From assembly GCF_028890485.2 (NCBI RefSeq), contig NZ_JARCHV010000001.1:1154698-1218697 (forward strand): a stretch of 64,000 nt of DNA, given 5' to 3'. The translations under genes were made by a program, and so were the position numbers. Below are positions 42,674 to 51,695 of the stretch, one piece after another. How positions within the stretch are numbered: the stretch's first letter is position 1; each line of letters starts with the position of its first letter. Origin of the DNA: Planococcus sp. SK3692. Lineage in GTDB: Bacteria; Bacillota; Bacilli; Bacillales_A; Planococcaceae. Below the pieces are notes generated by a model. That model had not been told where the DNA came from and searched no databases. It worked only from the letters and a program-made list of their open reading frames with translations.

Positions 42674-44158
42674 ATGATGACAAAACGCATATTGGTCGTC
42701 GGCGCCGGCATCGGCGGATTGACGGCCGGATCTTTGCTGGCAAAAGAAGGCTATGAAGTGACCGTGCTCGAAGCCGCAACAGAGCTCGGCGGTTGCGCTG
42801 GAAAATACAAACGCCATCCGTATTTATTTCCGGTCGGCGCGACACTCGGCATGGGACTCGAACCCGGCGGCATTCATGAACGCGTCTTCCGCCACCTCGA
42901 AAAACCAATGGAACTCAAACCTCTCGAGCGAGTGATGGAAATGGTTCATCCGACTGGCACTTTCGTTTTCCATAAAGACCGCAGAAAGCATGTACGTGAA
43001 CTTGCCGACCATTTTCCAGAGCACAAAACCGCGATTCTGTCGTTCTATGCGGAATTGTACCGGACGGCGCGCATCACCCGCACCTTGATGGGGCCGCTGC
43101 CTGCGCTGCCGCCAGCCAATGCGCGGGAATGGGCGGCGCTCACGAAAGCCTTGCGCCCGGTTCATTTGCGCCTGCTGCCGAAATTCAAGCTGACGCTCGG
43201 CGAAGTGTTGAAAAAGCACGGCCTCCACGAACTCGATGCGTTCCGCCATGTGCTCGATGGGCTGTTGATCGACAGCATGCAGACGACGACGGAAGATGTC
43301 TCGTATTTGCTCGCGGCCGTGGCGCTTGATATCTATCACGAAGGTGCTTATTACGTCCCCGGCGGCTTGTACCGTTTCGCGGAATTGATGGCGGACAGCA
43401 TTAAAGAAAATGGCGGCAAAGTGAAAAAGCCGCGCACCGTCCAGACGCTCGAACATAAAGACGGCATCTGGCATGTCAGCGACCAGCGCGGCAACATGTA
43501 CGAAGCGGATGCCGTCGTTTTCAATGCGCCAATCCAGTTATTGACCGAGCTGTTGCCTGTCGATCATCATCACCGGTTAAAACGCCCGCTGCAAGAAGGC
43601 ATCGGCACCGAAACTTGGACGACTTTAACTTTGTACTTAGCGATCGATGCAGAGAAACTCCCAGAGCCGCTCCCTGAATTCCGCCAGCTTTCAAGCGGCG
43701 CTGCCATGGACGAAGGGCATCATTTTTTCATGTCGGCATCACGCATGGATGACCGGCTGCGTGCGCCCGAAGGCTTCCAGACTGTGACCATCTCAACGCA
43801 TTCGAAGCCGCAGCAGTGGCAGTCGCAGGAGGATTATGAAGCGATGCGCACCGGGCTTTCGGAGCGCATGCTCGACTTGATCGAGCAGCATATCCCGGGA
43901 TTCCGCTCGGCAATCGTCCATTTTGAAAGCGGCGCGCCGCTTGCTTGGCAGCATTATACCGGACGGCCGAACGGCTATGTCGGCGGCTTCGCGCAGACTT
44001 TGGATGCGGCATTGTTCAATTCCATTTCGCATCACAGCGGATTGCCTGGGCTGTATTTGACAGGCGACCACATCTTCCCGGGCGGCGGTACGATCGGCGT
44101 CGCCGCAAGCGGCATCCATTGCGCACGGTCGATTTCCGGAAAAGCCTTGCTCACATAA
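42674..44158 (+). CDS. FAD-dependent oxidoreductase, phytoene desaturase/isomerase-like
   Basis: A 494-residue flavoprotein. The N-terminal dinucleotide-binding motif VVGAGIGGLTAGSLLAKEG and LEAATELGGCAGKY are of the CrtI/CrtN/CrtISO group; YVPGGLYRFAELM and the C-terminal LYLTGDHIFPGGGTIGVAASG complete the FAD site. It may act on carotenoids or another lipid, but no other carotenoid gene is visible here, so the substrate is open. GAAATGAGGGG precedes the start. Confidence 0.85.
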   Translation: MMTKRILVVGAGIGGLTAGSLLAKEGYEVTVLEAATELGGCAGKYKRHPYLFPVGATLGMGLEPGGIHERVFRHLEKPMELKPLERVMEMVHPTGTFVFHKDRRKHVRELADHFPEHKTAILSFYAELYRTARITRTLMGPLPALPPANAREWAALTKALRPVHLRLLPKFKLTLGEVLKKHGLHELDAFRHVLDGLLIDSMQTTTEDVSYLLAAVALDIYHEGAYYVPGGLYRFAELMADSIKENGGKVKKPRTVQTLEHKDGIWHVSDQRGNMYEADAVVFNAPIQLLTELLPVDHHHRLKRPLQEGIGTETWTTLTLYLAIDAEKLPEPLPEFRQLSSGAAMDEGHHFFMSASRMDDRLRAPEGFQTVTISTHSKPQQWQSQEDYEAMRTGLSERMLDLIEQHIPGFRSAIVHFESGAPLAWQHYTGRPNGYVGGFAQTLDAALFNSISHHSGLPGLYLTGDHIFPGGGTIGVAASGIHCARSISGKALLT

Positions 44159-44194
44159 AAAACACCCGCACTCAAAGCTGAGTGCGGGTGTTCC
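44158..44194. terminator. Terminator between convergent genes
   Basis: Perfect 14-bp stem AACACCCGCACTCA/TGAGTGCGGGTGTT. The T run is clear only on the minus strand, so it mainly serves the lipoprotein gene. Confidence 0.78.
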
Positions 44195-44236
44195 TCATTT
44201 CCGATATGCTATGCGGTGATATCTCTAAATTCCCGT

Positions 44237-45208
44237 TTACTGCACTTGTCCTGCATTCAAAATTTGCGTCCAGTTTTCACCGGCGTCCTGCGTCTGCCAC
44301 GCATGGCCCTTGACGGTGTAAATCGCCAACTGCTCCGGATTTTCCGGATGCTGCGCAACGTAGACAACTCCGTCTTCTGTCATCTCCGGCAAGGAAATCT
44401 CCTGCTCCTCGCCTGACAGGTCGCGTTTCACAAGTTTTGCCTGTTCACTGTACGTGCCATAATAAAGCGCTTCTCCACTGAAGAACGCGGCCGTTCCGAG
44501 TTCGCCTTCCGTGATGCGCGTGAAGCTCTCGCCGCCATCTTCAGACAAGAAAATTCCTTGGTTCGACGCCGCTGCGATCATCATCGAATCATCGGGATGC
44601 ATCGCAAGATAGGTCACTTTTCCATCAAGCCCTTCTGCTGCTGTCTGCTGCCAAGACTCTCCGGCATCGTCGCTGCGGTGGAAGCCAGTTTCCATTTCGG
44701 AATTGGCTTGCGGATTGAAGACGAATAAATTATTCGTATTGTAGCCGACTGCCATTTCATGAAAATCCGTTTCTCCTTCAAATCCGAGATCGTCGAAGGT
44801 TTCTCCCCCATCATCGCTGCGTTTGATGCCGAGCGGATTTTGCATGCCGGATTGCATATCAGGATGCCCTGATGACACAAAACCGGTTGCTGTCGCATTA
44901 AAGCCCATGAAATCATGGTATTGGTCTTCGATTTCCGTCCACTTTCCGTCGCGGTGCACTTTCAATCCATGATGCGAAGCGAAATACAATCCGCCGTTTT
45001 CTTCGATATAACCCATGCCATGGACATGGTCCATCACGCCGTCAAACGGGACTTCAAGCTCCATGGCTGCACTATCCACAGCCGAAGCGGTTTCGGTTTC
45101 TTCAGCGGATTCAGTTGCCGTGTCGGTTGGATCTTCTGCCGTTTCTGCGCCGCATGCTGAGATGAACAGCCCGGCTGCCATCACCGGCCATAACCAGTTC
45201 TTTTTCAT
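44237..45208 (-). CDS. BNR/sortilin-like repeat lipoprotein (F510_1955-type)
   Basis: A 323-residue lipoprotein with lipobox ISAC (Cys20), an acidic Thr/Glu-rich linker (about 22-50), then a beta-propeller of BNR-like blades with Asp-box motifs (SDDGGETFDDL, SDDAGESWQQ, SEDGGESFTR, TQDAGENWTQ). The family is sometimes annotated as glycosyl hydrolase, but no catalytic residues are evident. The role at the cell surface is unknown. Confidence 0.85.
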   Translation of the reverse strand: MKKNWLWPVMAAGLFISACGAETAEDPTDTATESAEETETASAVDSAAMELEVPFDGVMDHVHGMGYIEENGGLYFASHHGLKVHRDGKWTEIEDQYHDFMGFNATATGFVSSGHPDMQSGMQNPLGIKRSDDGGETFDDLGFEGETDFHEMAVGYNTNNLFVFNPQANSEMETGFHRSDDAGESWQQTAAEGLDGKVTYLAMHPDDSMMIAAASNQGIFLSEDGGESFTRITEGELGTAAFFSGEALYYGTYSEQAKLVKRDLSGEEQEISLPEMTEDGVVYVAQHPENPEQLAIYTVKGHAWQTQDAGENWTQILNAGQVQ

Positions 45209-45463
45209 CGCTCGATCTTCCTCTCTGTTGTGCTGTTTCTATAGTTTCATGGTCCGAATCAAAGGTCAACTAATTGCGCAAAATGATGCATCTTTGTCAC
45301 AAATACATCTTTCCGCCTGTCGCTTGGCACGCTGGCGAATTTGTAAGTACTGCTTCCCACTCTCTATGAACAAGCAATTGAAAATGCGCAAAGTTTCAAG
45401 CTTGCCGTACAGGGAATAAAATTACGTAAACTTATAACATTTTCCAGAAGGAAGGCGCAAGTC

Positions 45464-46435
45464 ATGAAAGAATTTATCGGCTTACTGAAGTTTGGTACGA
45501 AATCGGCTTTGTGGGCAGCAATCGTCAATACAGTGGTCGCGATCATCAAAACAGCCGCTTACCTCATAACTGGCAACGTCGCGATGTTCGCAGAAATGAT
45601 GCATAGTTATGGCGACGCCGCGAACCAATTTTTTGTATTCATCGGCTCTGCACTTAGCAAAAAAGAGCCTACAGAACGGTTTCCCGGTGGATTCGGCCGT
45701 TTGGTAAATCTTGTTTTATTAGGTGCGGTCCTGGTCGTCGGGGTACTTGCCTACGAAACGATTGTTGAAGGAATCCATCACATTTCAGATGCCACCCATT
45801 CCGAGGACTGGTTCTGGCTGAACATCGGCGTCTTAGGAACAGCAGCCATGCTCGAAGCTGCAGTGCTTTACAAGGCCATGAAAGAAATCACCGAGCATTT
45901 GCCGAAAGACGAAGTGAGCGGATTCAAAATCATTCCGGCAAGTTACAAGCATGCCAAAGAAGCAAAACCAGCCACCAAACTGGTCTTTTTAGAAGACAAC
46001 GTAGCGGTCGGCGGAGCGTTATTAGCCTTATTGGCCATTGTCATCTCGACCTACACGCCATTTCACAGCGCTACCGGCTACGCTTCCATCATCATCGGGA
46101 TTTCCCTTATTATAGTCGTCGGTCGCATTTTCCTCGACAATGCAGCCGGGGTACTGGGCGTGGCAGACGTCGGATTACAGGCACGCATTGGCAGTAAAAT
46201 CATGGAGCACCCACAAATAATGGACATTCAAGATTTATATGCCATCAAAGAAGGAGACAGCCTGCATATCGAAATCAAAGTGGAAGTAGATCCATCGATG
46301 ACGATTGAAGAAGCAGACGATATACGGGATTATATCGAACAACAACTCAAAGAAAAGATAAAGAATGTCACAGACGTCATCATTGAATTTGATGAAGACG
46401 ATGGAAAAGTTACTTGGATTAAACCGCAGGAGTGA
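45464..46435 (+). CDS. Cation diffusion facilitator (CDF) family transporter
   Basis: A 323-residue protein with six predicted helices and a cytoplasmic domain (about 215-323). The first metal site is HSYGD in helix 2; the helix-5 site reads LEDNVAVGGALL, with Glu-Asp in place of the usual HxxxD. The C-terminal domain has the CDF fold (DIQDLYAIKEGDSLHIEIKVEVD). It should export Zn, Mn, Fe or a similar ion; the altered second site makes the metal hard to predict. GAAGGAAGG precedes the ATG. Confidence 0.88.
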   Translation: MKEFIGLLKFGTKSALWAAIVNTVVAIIKTAAYLITGNVAMFAEMMHSYGDAANQFFVFIGSALSKKEPTERFPGGFGRLVNLVLLGAVLVVGVLAYETIVEGIHHISDATHSEDWFWLNIGVLGTAAMLEAAVLYKAMKEITEHLPKDEVSGFKIIPASYKHAKEAKPATKLVFLEDNVAVGGALLALLAIVISTYTPFHSATGYASIIIGISLIIVVGRIFLDNAAGVLGVADVGLQARIGSKIMEHPQIMDIQDLYAIKEGDSLHIEIKVEVDPSMTIEEADDIRDYIEQQLKEKIKNVTDVIIEFDEDDGKVTWIKPQE

Positions 46436-46582
46436 GAAACAACCGCTTCCTGAGATGGCACGTCTGAAAAGCCGGCCGTTGAATGGGTTAAGTTTGTTGG
46501 TTTGTTTAACGGATCGAGATATCTGATACTTCATTCTTCGAGCTGTTTGAAGAAAACTATAGAATATGATGAACTTCCACAG

Positions 46583-46890
46583 TTCACTTTAAAACTGAAG
46601 AAACAATCTTACGCTCTAAAACTAAAGACGGAGTGGAGGGGCTGACGCCTGTGGGACTGCGCGAATGAATAAGTGAAGGGGAGCTGAGCTTATTCATTTG
46701 CGACATATCTGCTTGCAGATATGTCGCAGGCTTTTTTTCTTTGGCACGTTGGCCGGGCACCCGCCTCATCTTCGGGCAGCTGAAAGCGCGACGTCCTGTC
46801 GCATCAGCTGCATGACTCACATCCTGCGAGCCTCAAGCAGCCCCCTGCAACGCAGTCTAATAGCACAAGCTATTCTACTTACTTCTCTTA
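46583..46890 (+). repeat. Family A repeat, long copy h with extra hairpins
   Basis: Ends resemble copies c-e (CTAAAACTAAAGACGGAGTG; CTGCAACGCAGTC). The interior holds AATGAATAAG/CTTATTCATT, a perfect 14-bp hairpin TGCGACATATCTGC/GCAGATATGTCGCA followed by a T-rich stretch, and the CAGCTG-GCGAC module of copy e in inverted orientation. The gap 46436-46972 contains no gene. Confidence 0.8.
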
Positions 46891-46929
46891 AAAGATTTGA
46901 CACCATATCGCAGAGCATACAATCGAAGC

Positions 46930-46962
46930 AAAAAAACCGCCAGGAAAATTCCTGGCGGTTTC
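46930..46962 (-). terminator. Intrinsic terminator of the TRAP operon
   Basis: Perfect stem CCGCCAGGAA/TTCCTGGCGG with seven T on the minus strand. Confidence 0.85.
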
Positions 46963-46972
46963 ATTTTCTTCA

Positions 46973-49000
46973 TCAGGCCGTGTTTGTGGCTTGATTTTTC
47001 TTGCGTGCATTCATGTAATTCAAAGCGAAGATGCCGAGCACGATGATTAGGCCGATCGTGTCCGTCAAAGTTTCGGGAACAATTGTCATTAATGCCCCGG
47101 CACCAAGCAGGATACGCGTCACGACATTCATGCGTGTCTGGAAATAGCCTTCCACCGCAGCACTGAGTGCGATGATTCCGATAATCGCCGTCACCGTGAT
47201 CATGACGATCTCAATTATCGGCGGCAAGGCGAATTCTGTCGCGTTGACCGCCACATCCGTCGTATCGATCATCAGCATCGCTGGATTATAGACAAACAGG
47301 TACGGAATGATGAACCCGGCGATGGCAAGCTTCAAGGCATTGAAGCCGGTTCGCATCGGATCCCCTCCCGCCACACCAGCCCCCGCAAAGGCGGCCAGTG
47401 CAACAGGAGGCGTGATGTTTGCGAAAATCCCGAAGTAGAACACGAACAAATGCGCGACGAGAACCGGGATGCCGAACTCGGCAAGTGCCGGTGCTGTCAT
47501 GGTCGCTGTGATGATGTATGCCGGAATGGACGGCAAGCCCATGCCAAGCACAATCGATGCAAGCATCGTCAGGAACAAAGTCCAGAACAGCGATCCTGCA
47601 CCGAATGCCGTAATGGCAGACGTCATGACCGTTCCGAAGCTTGTCAGGCTGACGACGCCGATGATGATCCCAACGACCGCACAGGCGATCATGACGGAAA
47701 GTGATTGGCGCGCACCATTTTCAAGCGCTTCGAGGATATCGCGAACGCCCATGCGCGTCGATTTGCGGAACGCCGCGACGACGACTGTCAGGACGATTGT
47801 GTAGAAAGCGGCATAAGCGATCGGCATGCCAGTGTAGAGCATGAACACAAGCCCTACGATCGGCAATAGCAAATGCCCTTTTTCTTTCAATACTTCTTTC
47901 GTGCGCGGCAAGTCAGCTTTCGGAATACCGCGTAGGCTGTCTTTGCCGGCGCGGAAATGGACTTGCATGATGACGCCGAGGAAATACAGGACCGCTGGCA
48001 ACAGTGCAGCGAGCGCAATCGTGCCATAAGCGATGCCTGTCGTTTCTGCCATGATGAAGGCACTGGCGCCCATGATCGGCGGCAGGATTTGCCCGCCGAC
48101 CGAAGCACTCGCTTCGACGGCACCTGCAAAGTTCCGGTGGTAGCCGATTTTTTTCATTAAGGGAATCGTGAACGCACCGGTTCCGACAACGTTTGCGATC
48201 GCGGAGCCGTTGATACTGCCCATAAAGCCAGACGAGATGACCGCGACTTTCGCCGGGCCGCCCTGCTTGGATCCGGCAAGTGCCATCGCCAAGTCGTTAA
48301 ACAATTGGCCCATTCCCGATTTCGCAAGGAAGGCGCCAAACAAGATGAACAGGAAGATGAATTGCAAGGAGGCGGAAATCGCCGTCGAATACAAACCTTC
48401 CGTCTTCAAATACAGCTGGCCGAAAATATCGCCGAGGTCAAACGGCCGTGTCATGAGCATATCCGGCATCCACAAATTATGGCTGATAAACGGATAGACG
48501 AGGAACACGAGCGCGAGAATCGGCAAGATGATGCCCGTGACGCGGCGCGCCGCTTCGAGTACCAGGACGACGGTCGCGATGGCCATGATGATATCGAGCG
48601 TGTTCGGAATCCCGCCGCGCGTCGTCATGATTGCTTCGTATTCATAGATCAAATACCCGGCGGTCGCCAGGCTGAATAAAAACAAGAGCCAGTCGTAAAA
48701 CGGGATGCGTGTCTTGTCCTGCTTTTTAAATGCTGGATAGACCAAGAACACAAGCCCCATCCCGACGGCTACGTGAATCGAGCGCGCCTGAAGTGCAGGC
48801 AGCGGATTGAATGTCACCCAAAGGTGATACAAGGAGTACGCGATGGCGATTGCTGCAATGGCAAAGACGATATTACGGTTGCGCAATTTGCGGACTTTGG
48901 CGTCCGTATCATATTTCTCCAGCACTTCCTGGCTGACGTTTTTATCTTCTGTATGTGCTGAGACGCTCTCAACATCTAAATCCCGGTTGTCTTTGGTCAT
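46973..49000 (-). CDS. TRAP transporter fused permease (4TM/12TM, TAXI type)
   Basis: A protein of about 675 residues that joins the small and large TRAP permease subunits. FLAKSGMGQLFNDLAMALAG, GSINGSAIANVVGTGAFTIPLMKK and GMGLPSIPAYIITATM are hallmarks of the fused DctQM of TAXI systems. It imports an organic acid using an ion gradient, together with the binding protein encoded first in the operon. The start at 49000 follows GGAGGG and overlaps the DUF1850 gene stop. Confidence 0.94.
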   Translation of the reverse strand: MTKDNRDLDVESVSAHTEDKNVSQEVLEKYDTDAKVRKLRNRNIVFAIAAIAIAYSLYHLWVTFNPLPALQARSIHVAVGMGLVFLVYPAFKKQDKTRIPFYDWLLFLFSLATAGYLIYEYEAIMTTRGGIPNTLDIIMAIATVVLVLEAARRVTGIILPILALVFLVYPFISHNLWMPDMLMTRPFDLGDIFGQLYLKTEGLYSTAISASLQFIFLFILFGAFLAKSGMGQLFNDLAMALAGSKQGGPAKVAVISSGFMGSINGSAIANVVGTGAFTIPLMKKIGYHRNFAGAVEASASVGGQILPPIMGASAFIMAETTGIAYGTIALAALLPAVLYFLGVIMQVHFRAGKDSLRGIPKADLPRTKEVLKEKGHLLLPIVGLVFMLYTGMPIAYAAFYTIVLTVVVAAFRKSTRMGVRDILEALENGARQSLSVMIACAVVGIIIGVVSLTSFGTVMTSAITAFGAGSLFWTLFLTMLASIVLGMGLPSIPAYIITATMTAPALAEFGIPVLVAHLFVFYFGIFANITPPVALAAFAGAGVAGGDPMRTGFNALKLAIAGFIIPYLFVYNPAMLMIDTTDVAVNATEFALPPIIEIVMITVTAIIGIIALSAAVEGYFQTRMNVVTRILLGAGALMTIVPETLTDTIGLIIVLGIFALNYMNARKKNQATNTA

Positions 49001-49464
49001 AATATCTTCCCTCCTACATAATTCCATAAATGAATATACTCGACCGAAATGCGGAATGTTTCATAATCATCGGTTAAAGCGTAAAGCGGGATTTCCCGGC
49101 CGCCTGCACGTATTACGGTCTGGGCATTTTCCGAAACGGTCAAATTCAGTTCTTCAAATTCCCGGTCGATTTGCATATGGACGAATCCGTCATCGGATGG
49201 CAAAATTGTGCCATTTGACGGCACCCCTGCGCCGAATGTCTTGAAATGGGTTTCCGTCAACAACAGCGTCTGCCCGTTGCGTTCGTAGTATTCGCGCCAT
49301 TCTTCTTTTTCAACTGAATGAATCCACGACAATTCGAACGCCTCTTCCTTCAAATAAAACCGCTCGCCATCTGTTTCAAAGGCAATGACCGGCAGTTTTA
49401 TTAGCAGGAAAAAAAGGAGCACCGCAATGAATGCTCCTCCCCACAAAAGCTTTTTATTGTTCAC
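48997..49464 (-). CDS. DUF1850-domain protein
   Basis: A 155-residue protein with one N-terminal helix (about 7-25) and an external domain containing ELSWIHSVEKEEWREYYE, the DUF1850 signature. This family is regularly encoded between a TAXI binding protein and the fused TRAP permease, as here; it overlaps both neighbours. Its role in transport is not established. Confidence 0.9.
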   Translation of the reverse strand: MNNKKLLWGGAFIAVLLFFLLIKLPVIAFETDGERFYLKEEAFELSWIHSVEKEEWREYYERNGQTLLLTETHFKTFGAGVPSNGTILPSDDGFVHMQIDREFEELNLTVSENAQTVIRAGGREIPLYALTDDYETFRISVEYIHLWNYVGGKIL

Positions 49465-50431
49465 TATAGTAGCGTTCAGCGCCTGGATGCAATGGCGCCA
49501 CTAGCCCTTCTTGTGCAGCTTCAAGTGTGATATCCGTTGCTGCCTGGTGGGAATTTCCGAGTGTTTCCAAGTTGTCGAAGAAAGTCTGCGTCAATTTGTA
49601 AACATCGTCATCGCTCATATCCGAACGGACGACCAAGGCATTCATGATCGCTGCAGTCGGAACTGCTTCTTCATTTCCGTATGTGTCTGCAGGAATATCA
49701 AGCGCGACAAAATAGCTCTGGTCCTGGGCAATTTCCTCAACATCGGCAGGGTCAATCGACACCATACGGATATCAAGTGTTTCAGAAAGCTCCAGAAGTG
49801 ATGCGTTCGGCAAGCCGCTCGTCAAGAACGCTGCGTCCAATTGGCCAGCACGCAAACCGTCTGCTGCTTCCGCATAGCCGAGGTAATCGACTTCGATGTC
49901 GTCATATGTGATGCCATGTCCTTCGAGAAGTGTGCGGGCATTGACTTCAACGCCTGAGTTTTGGTCACCGACCGCGATGCGTTTGCCGACCAGGTCATCG
50001 AAAGTTTCGATGCCGGATTCAGCCGTCGTTACGATCTGCACATAGTTCGGATAAAGCGCTGCAATCTGGCTAATTTTATCAGTCGGCTCCGTGAAACTTT
50101 CTTGTCCTTCAACAGCTTGACTGACAACGTCACTCATCGTGAACGCCATTTCGATTTTATCTTCCTTCATTAAGTTAACGTTTTCAACGGACGCACCTGT
50201 CGTCTGTGTCCGTGAGTTAACGCCATACTCGTTGCTGTAGACATCGGCAAGTGTTGAACCGATGATGTTATAAGGGCCGGATGCACCGCCCGTTGCAATC
50301 GTTACGATGTTCGAGTCAAGGCTTTCGCCGCCGCCCTCGCCGCCGGCTTCTTCTTCACCGCCGCCGCAAGCAGCAAGCGTCATGGCGCCAGCGACTACAG
50401 CTGTGAAAGCGCTTAATTTATATTTGTTCAT
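49454..50431 (-). CDS. TAXI-family TRAP transporter solute-binding lipoprotein
   Basis: A protein of about 325 residues. The lipobox is LAAC (Cys21), followed by a Gly/Glu-rich linker. VTIATGGASGPYNIIGSTLADVY, DVVSQAVEG and VGDQNSGVEVNARTLLEGHG are TAXI hallmarks. It captures a carboxylate (glutamate in some relatives; not deducible here) outside the membrane. The start at 50431 is chosen for AGGAGG. First gene of the three-gene operon. Confidence 0.93.
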   Translation of the reverse strand: MNKYKLSAFTAVVAGAMTLAACGGGEEEAGGEGGGESLDSNIVTIATGGASGPYNIIGSTLADVYSNEYGVNSRTQTTGASVENVNLMKEDKIEMAFTMSDVVSQAVEGQESFTEPTDKISQIAALYPNYVQIVTTAESGIETFDDLVGKRIAVGDQNSGVEVNARTLLEGHGITYDDIEVDYLGYAEAADGLRAGQLDAAFLTSGLPNASLLELSETLDIRMVSIDPADVEEIAQDQSYFVALDIPADTYGNEEAVPTAAIMNALVVRSDMSDDDVYKLTQTFFDNLETLGNSHQAATDITLEAAQEGLVAPLHPGAERYYSEQ

Positions 50432-50560
50432 ATGTTCTCCTCCTAATAGCTTTTTCACTATTATAAAGGACAATTTCCTTAAATAAAAGGCAATATTGGA
50501 TATTCTCAGTTTTTATAGATATTTCTGAATAGTTGTTCACCTAAACTATTCCATTATCAG

Positions 50561-50600
50561 GAAAATACTAAGAAATCCTGACTTTTATTGGATTTCTTAA
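50561..50600 (-). terminator. Terminator overlapping the end of the monooxygenase gene
   Basis: AAGAAATCC pairs with GGATTTCTT and contains the stop codon region; T-rich sequence follows on the minus strand. Confidence 0.6.
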
Positions 50601-51607
50601 TCGTTTCCTTGCATATTGAATGCTCCTCCCAGCAACCGCACCGTATCCATGCGCGCTTGATGGCCAGCGATATTCGGTATGATGGTGATTTCGTCGGCAC
50701 CGAATTGTTCGATGACAGCTTCGATTTGCCGTTTGACTTGTTCAGCCGTGCCGACGAGCATGCGGCTTCGGTTGCGTTCGACACGCTCTTGCTCCGCTGC
50801 ACTAAGGCGCCGCTTTTCAGCCGTTTCAACAGACGGGTAGTAAGGCGGCTGGAAATCCGATTCGACGAACAATAGCCATAAATCAAATGCTTTGGCGAGT
50901 TGTTCCGCTTGTTCTTCCGTCTCGCCGACGATGGCGAAAACGGCGATCGCGACGTGCGGCTGTTCCCGCAATCCAGATGGGCTGAAGGTTTGCCGGTAGC
51001 GTTCAATCGCATCCATTCCCGCTTTTTCAGGGCGTGCAAAATGCGCATAAGCGTAGGCCATGCCCCGTTCAGCCGCAAGTTTCGCCGAGCCTTCGCCTGT
51101 ACCGAGCAGCCATAGTTCTGGCGCAGTTTCCGTGATGGGCGTCGCTTTCAGTTTCTGGAAGCGGTGCTCAGTATCACCATCATCGGTAAAATACTTCTCC
51201 AGATCGATCAATTGCTGGGCATAAGGAACGCGCTTGGATTTTGATTCATTGAGCGCTTGGTTGACAAGCCTAAAGCTAGGTGACCGGCCTATGCCAAGAT
51301 CGATGCGGTTCGGATGCAGCGCTTCGAGCAAACGGAAATTCTCTGCCACTTTATAGGCGCTGTAATGCGGCAGCATGACGCCGCCCGAGCCGATACGGAT
51401 GCGTTCGGTCAGTGTCGCGAGGTGCATCATGAGCATTTCCGGTGAACTGCCGGCAACTGAAAATACTTGATGATGTTCTGCAACCCAGTAGCGTTTATAG
51501 CCTAAACGATCCGCCAATTTTGCCAATTCCGCTGTCGAGCGAAGCGCGGAAGCTGCCGTTTCGCCTTCATCGATCGGCGAGTAATCCAAAATATTCAAGA
51601 CGGTCAT
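50597..51607 (-). CDS. LLM-class flavin-dependent oxidoreductase
   Basis: A 336-residue bacterial-luciferase-like monooxygenase. YWVAEHHQVFSVAGSSPEML, IRIGSGGVMLPHYSAYKVAE and RIDLGIGRSP are the LLM signatures for reduced-flavin binding. It is close to the YceB/MsnO8-type group. The substrate is unknown. AGGAGG precedes the ATG. Confidence 0.92.
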   Translation of the reverse strand: MTVLNILDYSPIDEGETAASALRSTAELAKLADRLGYKRYWVAEHHQVFSVAGSSPEMLMMHLATLTERIRIGSGGVMLPHYSAYKVAENFRLLEALHPNRIDLGIGRSPSFRLVNQALNESKSKRVPYAQQLIDLEKYFTDDGDTEHRFQKLKATPITETAPELWLLGTGEGSAKLAAERGMAYAYAHFARPEKAGMDAIERYRQTFSPSGLREQPHVAIAVFAIVGETEEQAEQLAKAFDLWLLFVESDFQPPYYPSVETAEKRRLSAAEQERVERNRSRMLVGTAEQVKRQIEAVIEQFGADEITIIPNIAGHQARMDTVRLLGGAFNMQGND

Positions 51608-51661
51608 CCGTCCCCACCTCCTGTAACTCTCTATCCTTCATCATACCACTTGAGTTCATAG

Positions 51662-51693
51662 AAAAAACGGACCGGGCTTCCCCGGTCCGTTTC
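51662..51693 (-). terminator. Intrinsic terminator of metH
   Basis: Perfect stem ACGGACCGGG/CCCGGTCCGT with a CTTC loop, followed by T on the minus strand. Confidence 0.85.
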
Positions 51694-51695
51694 CT

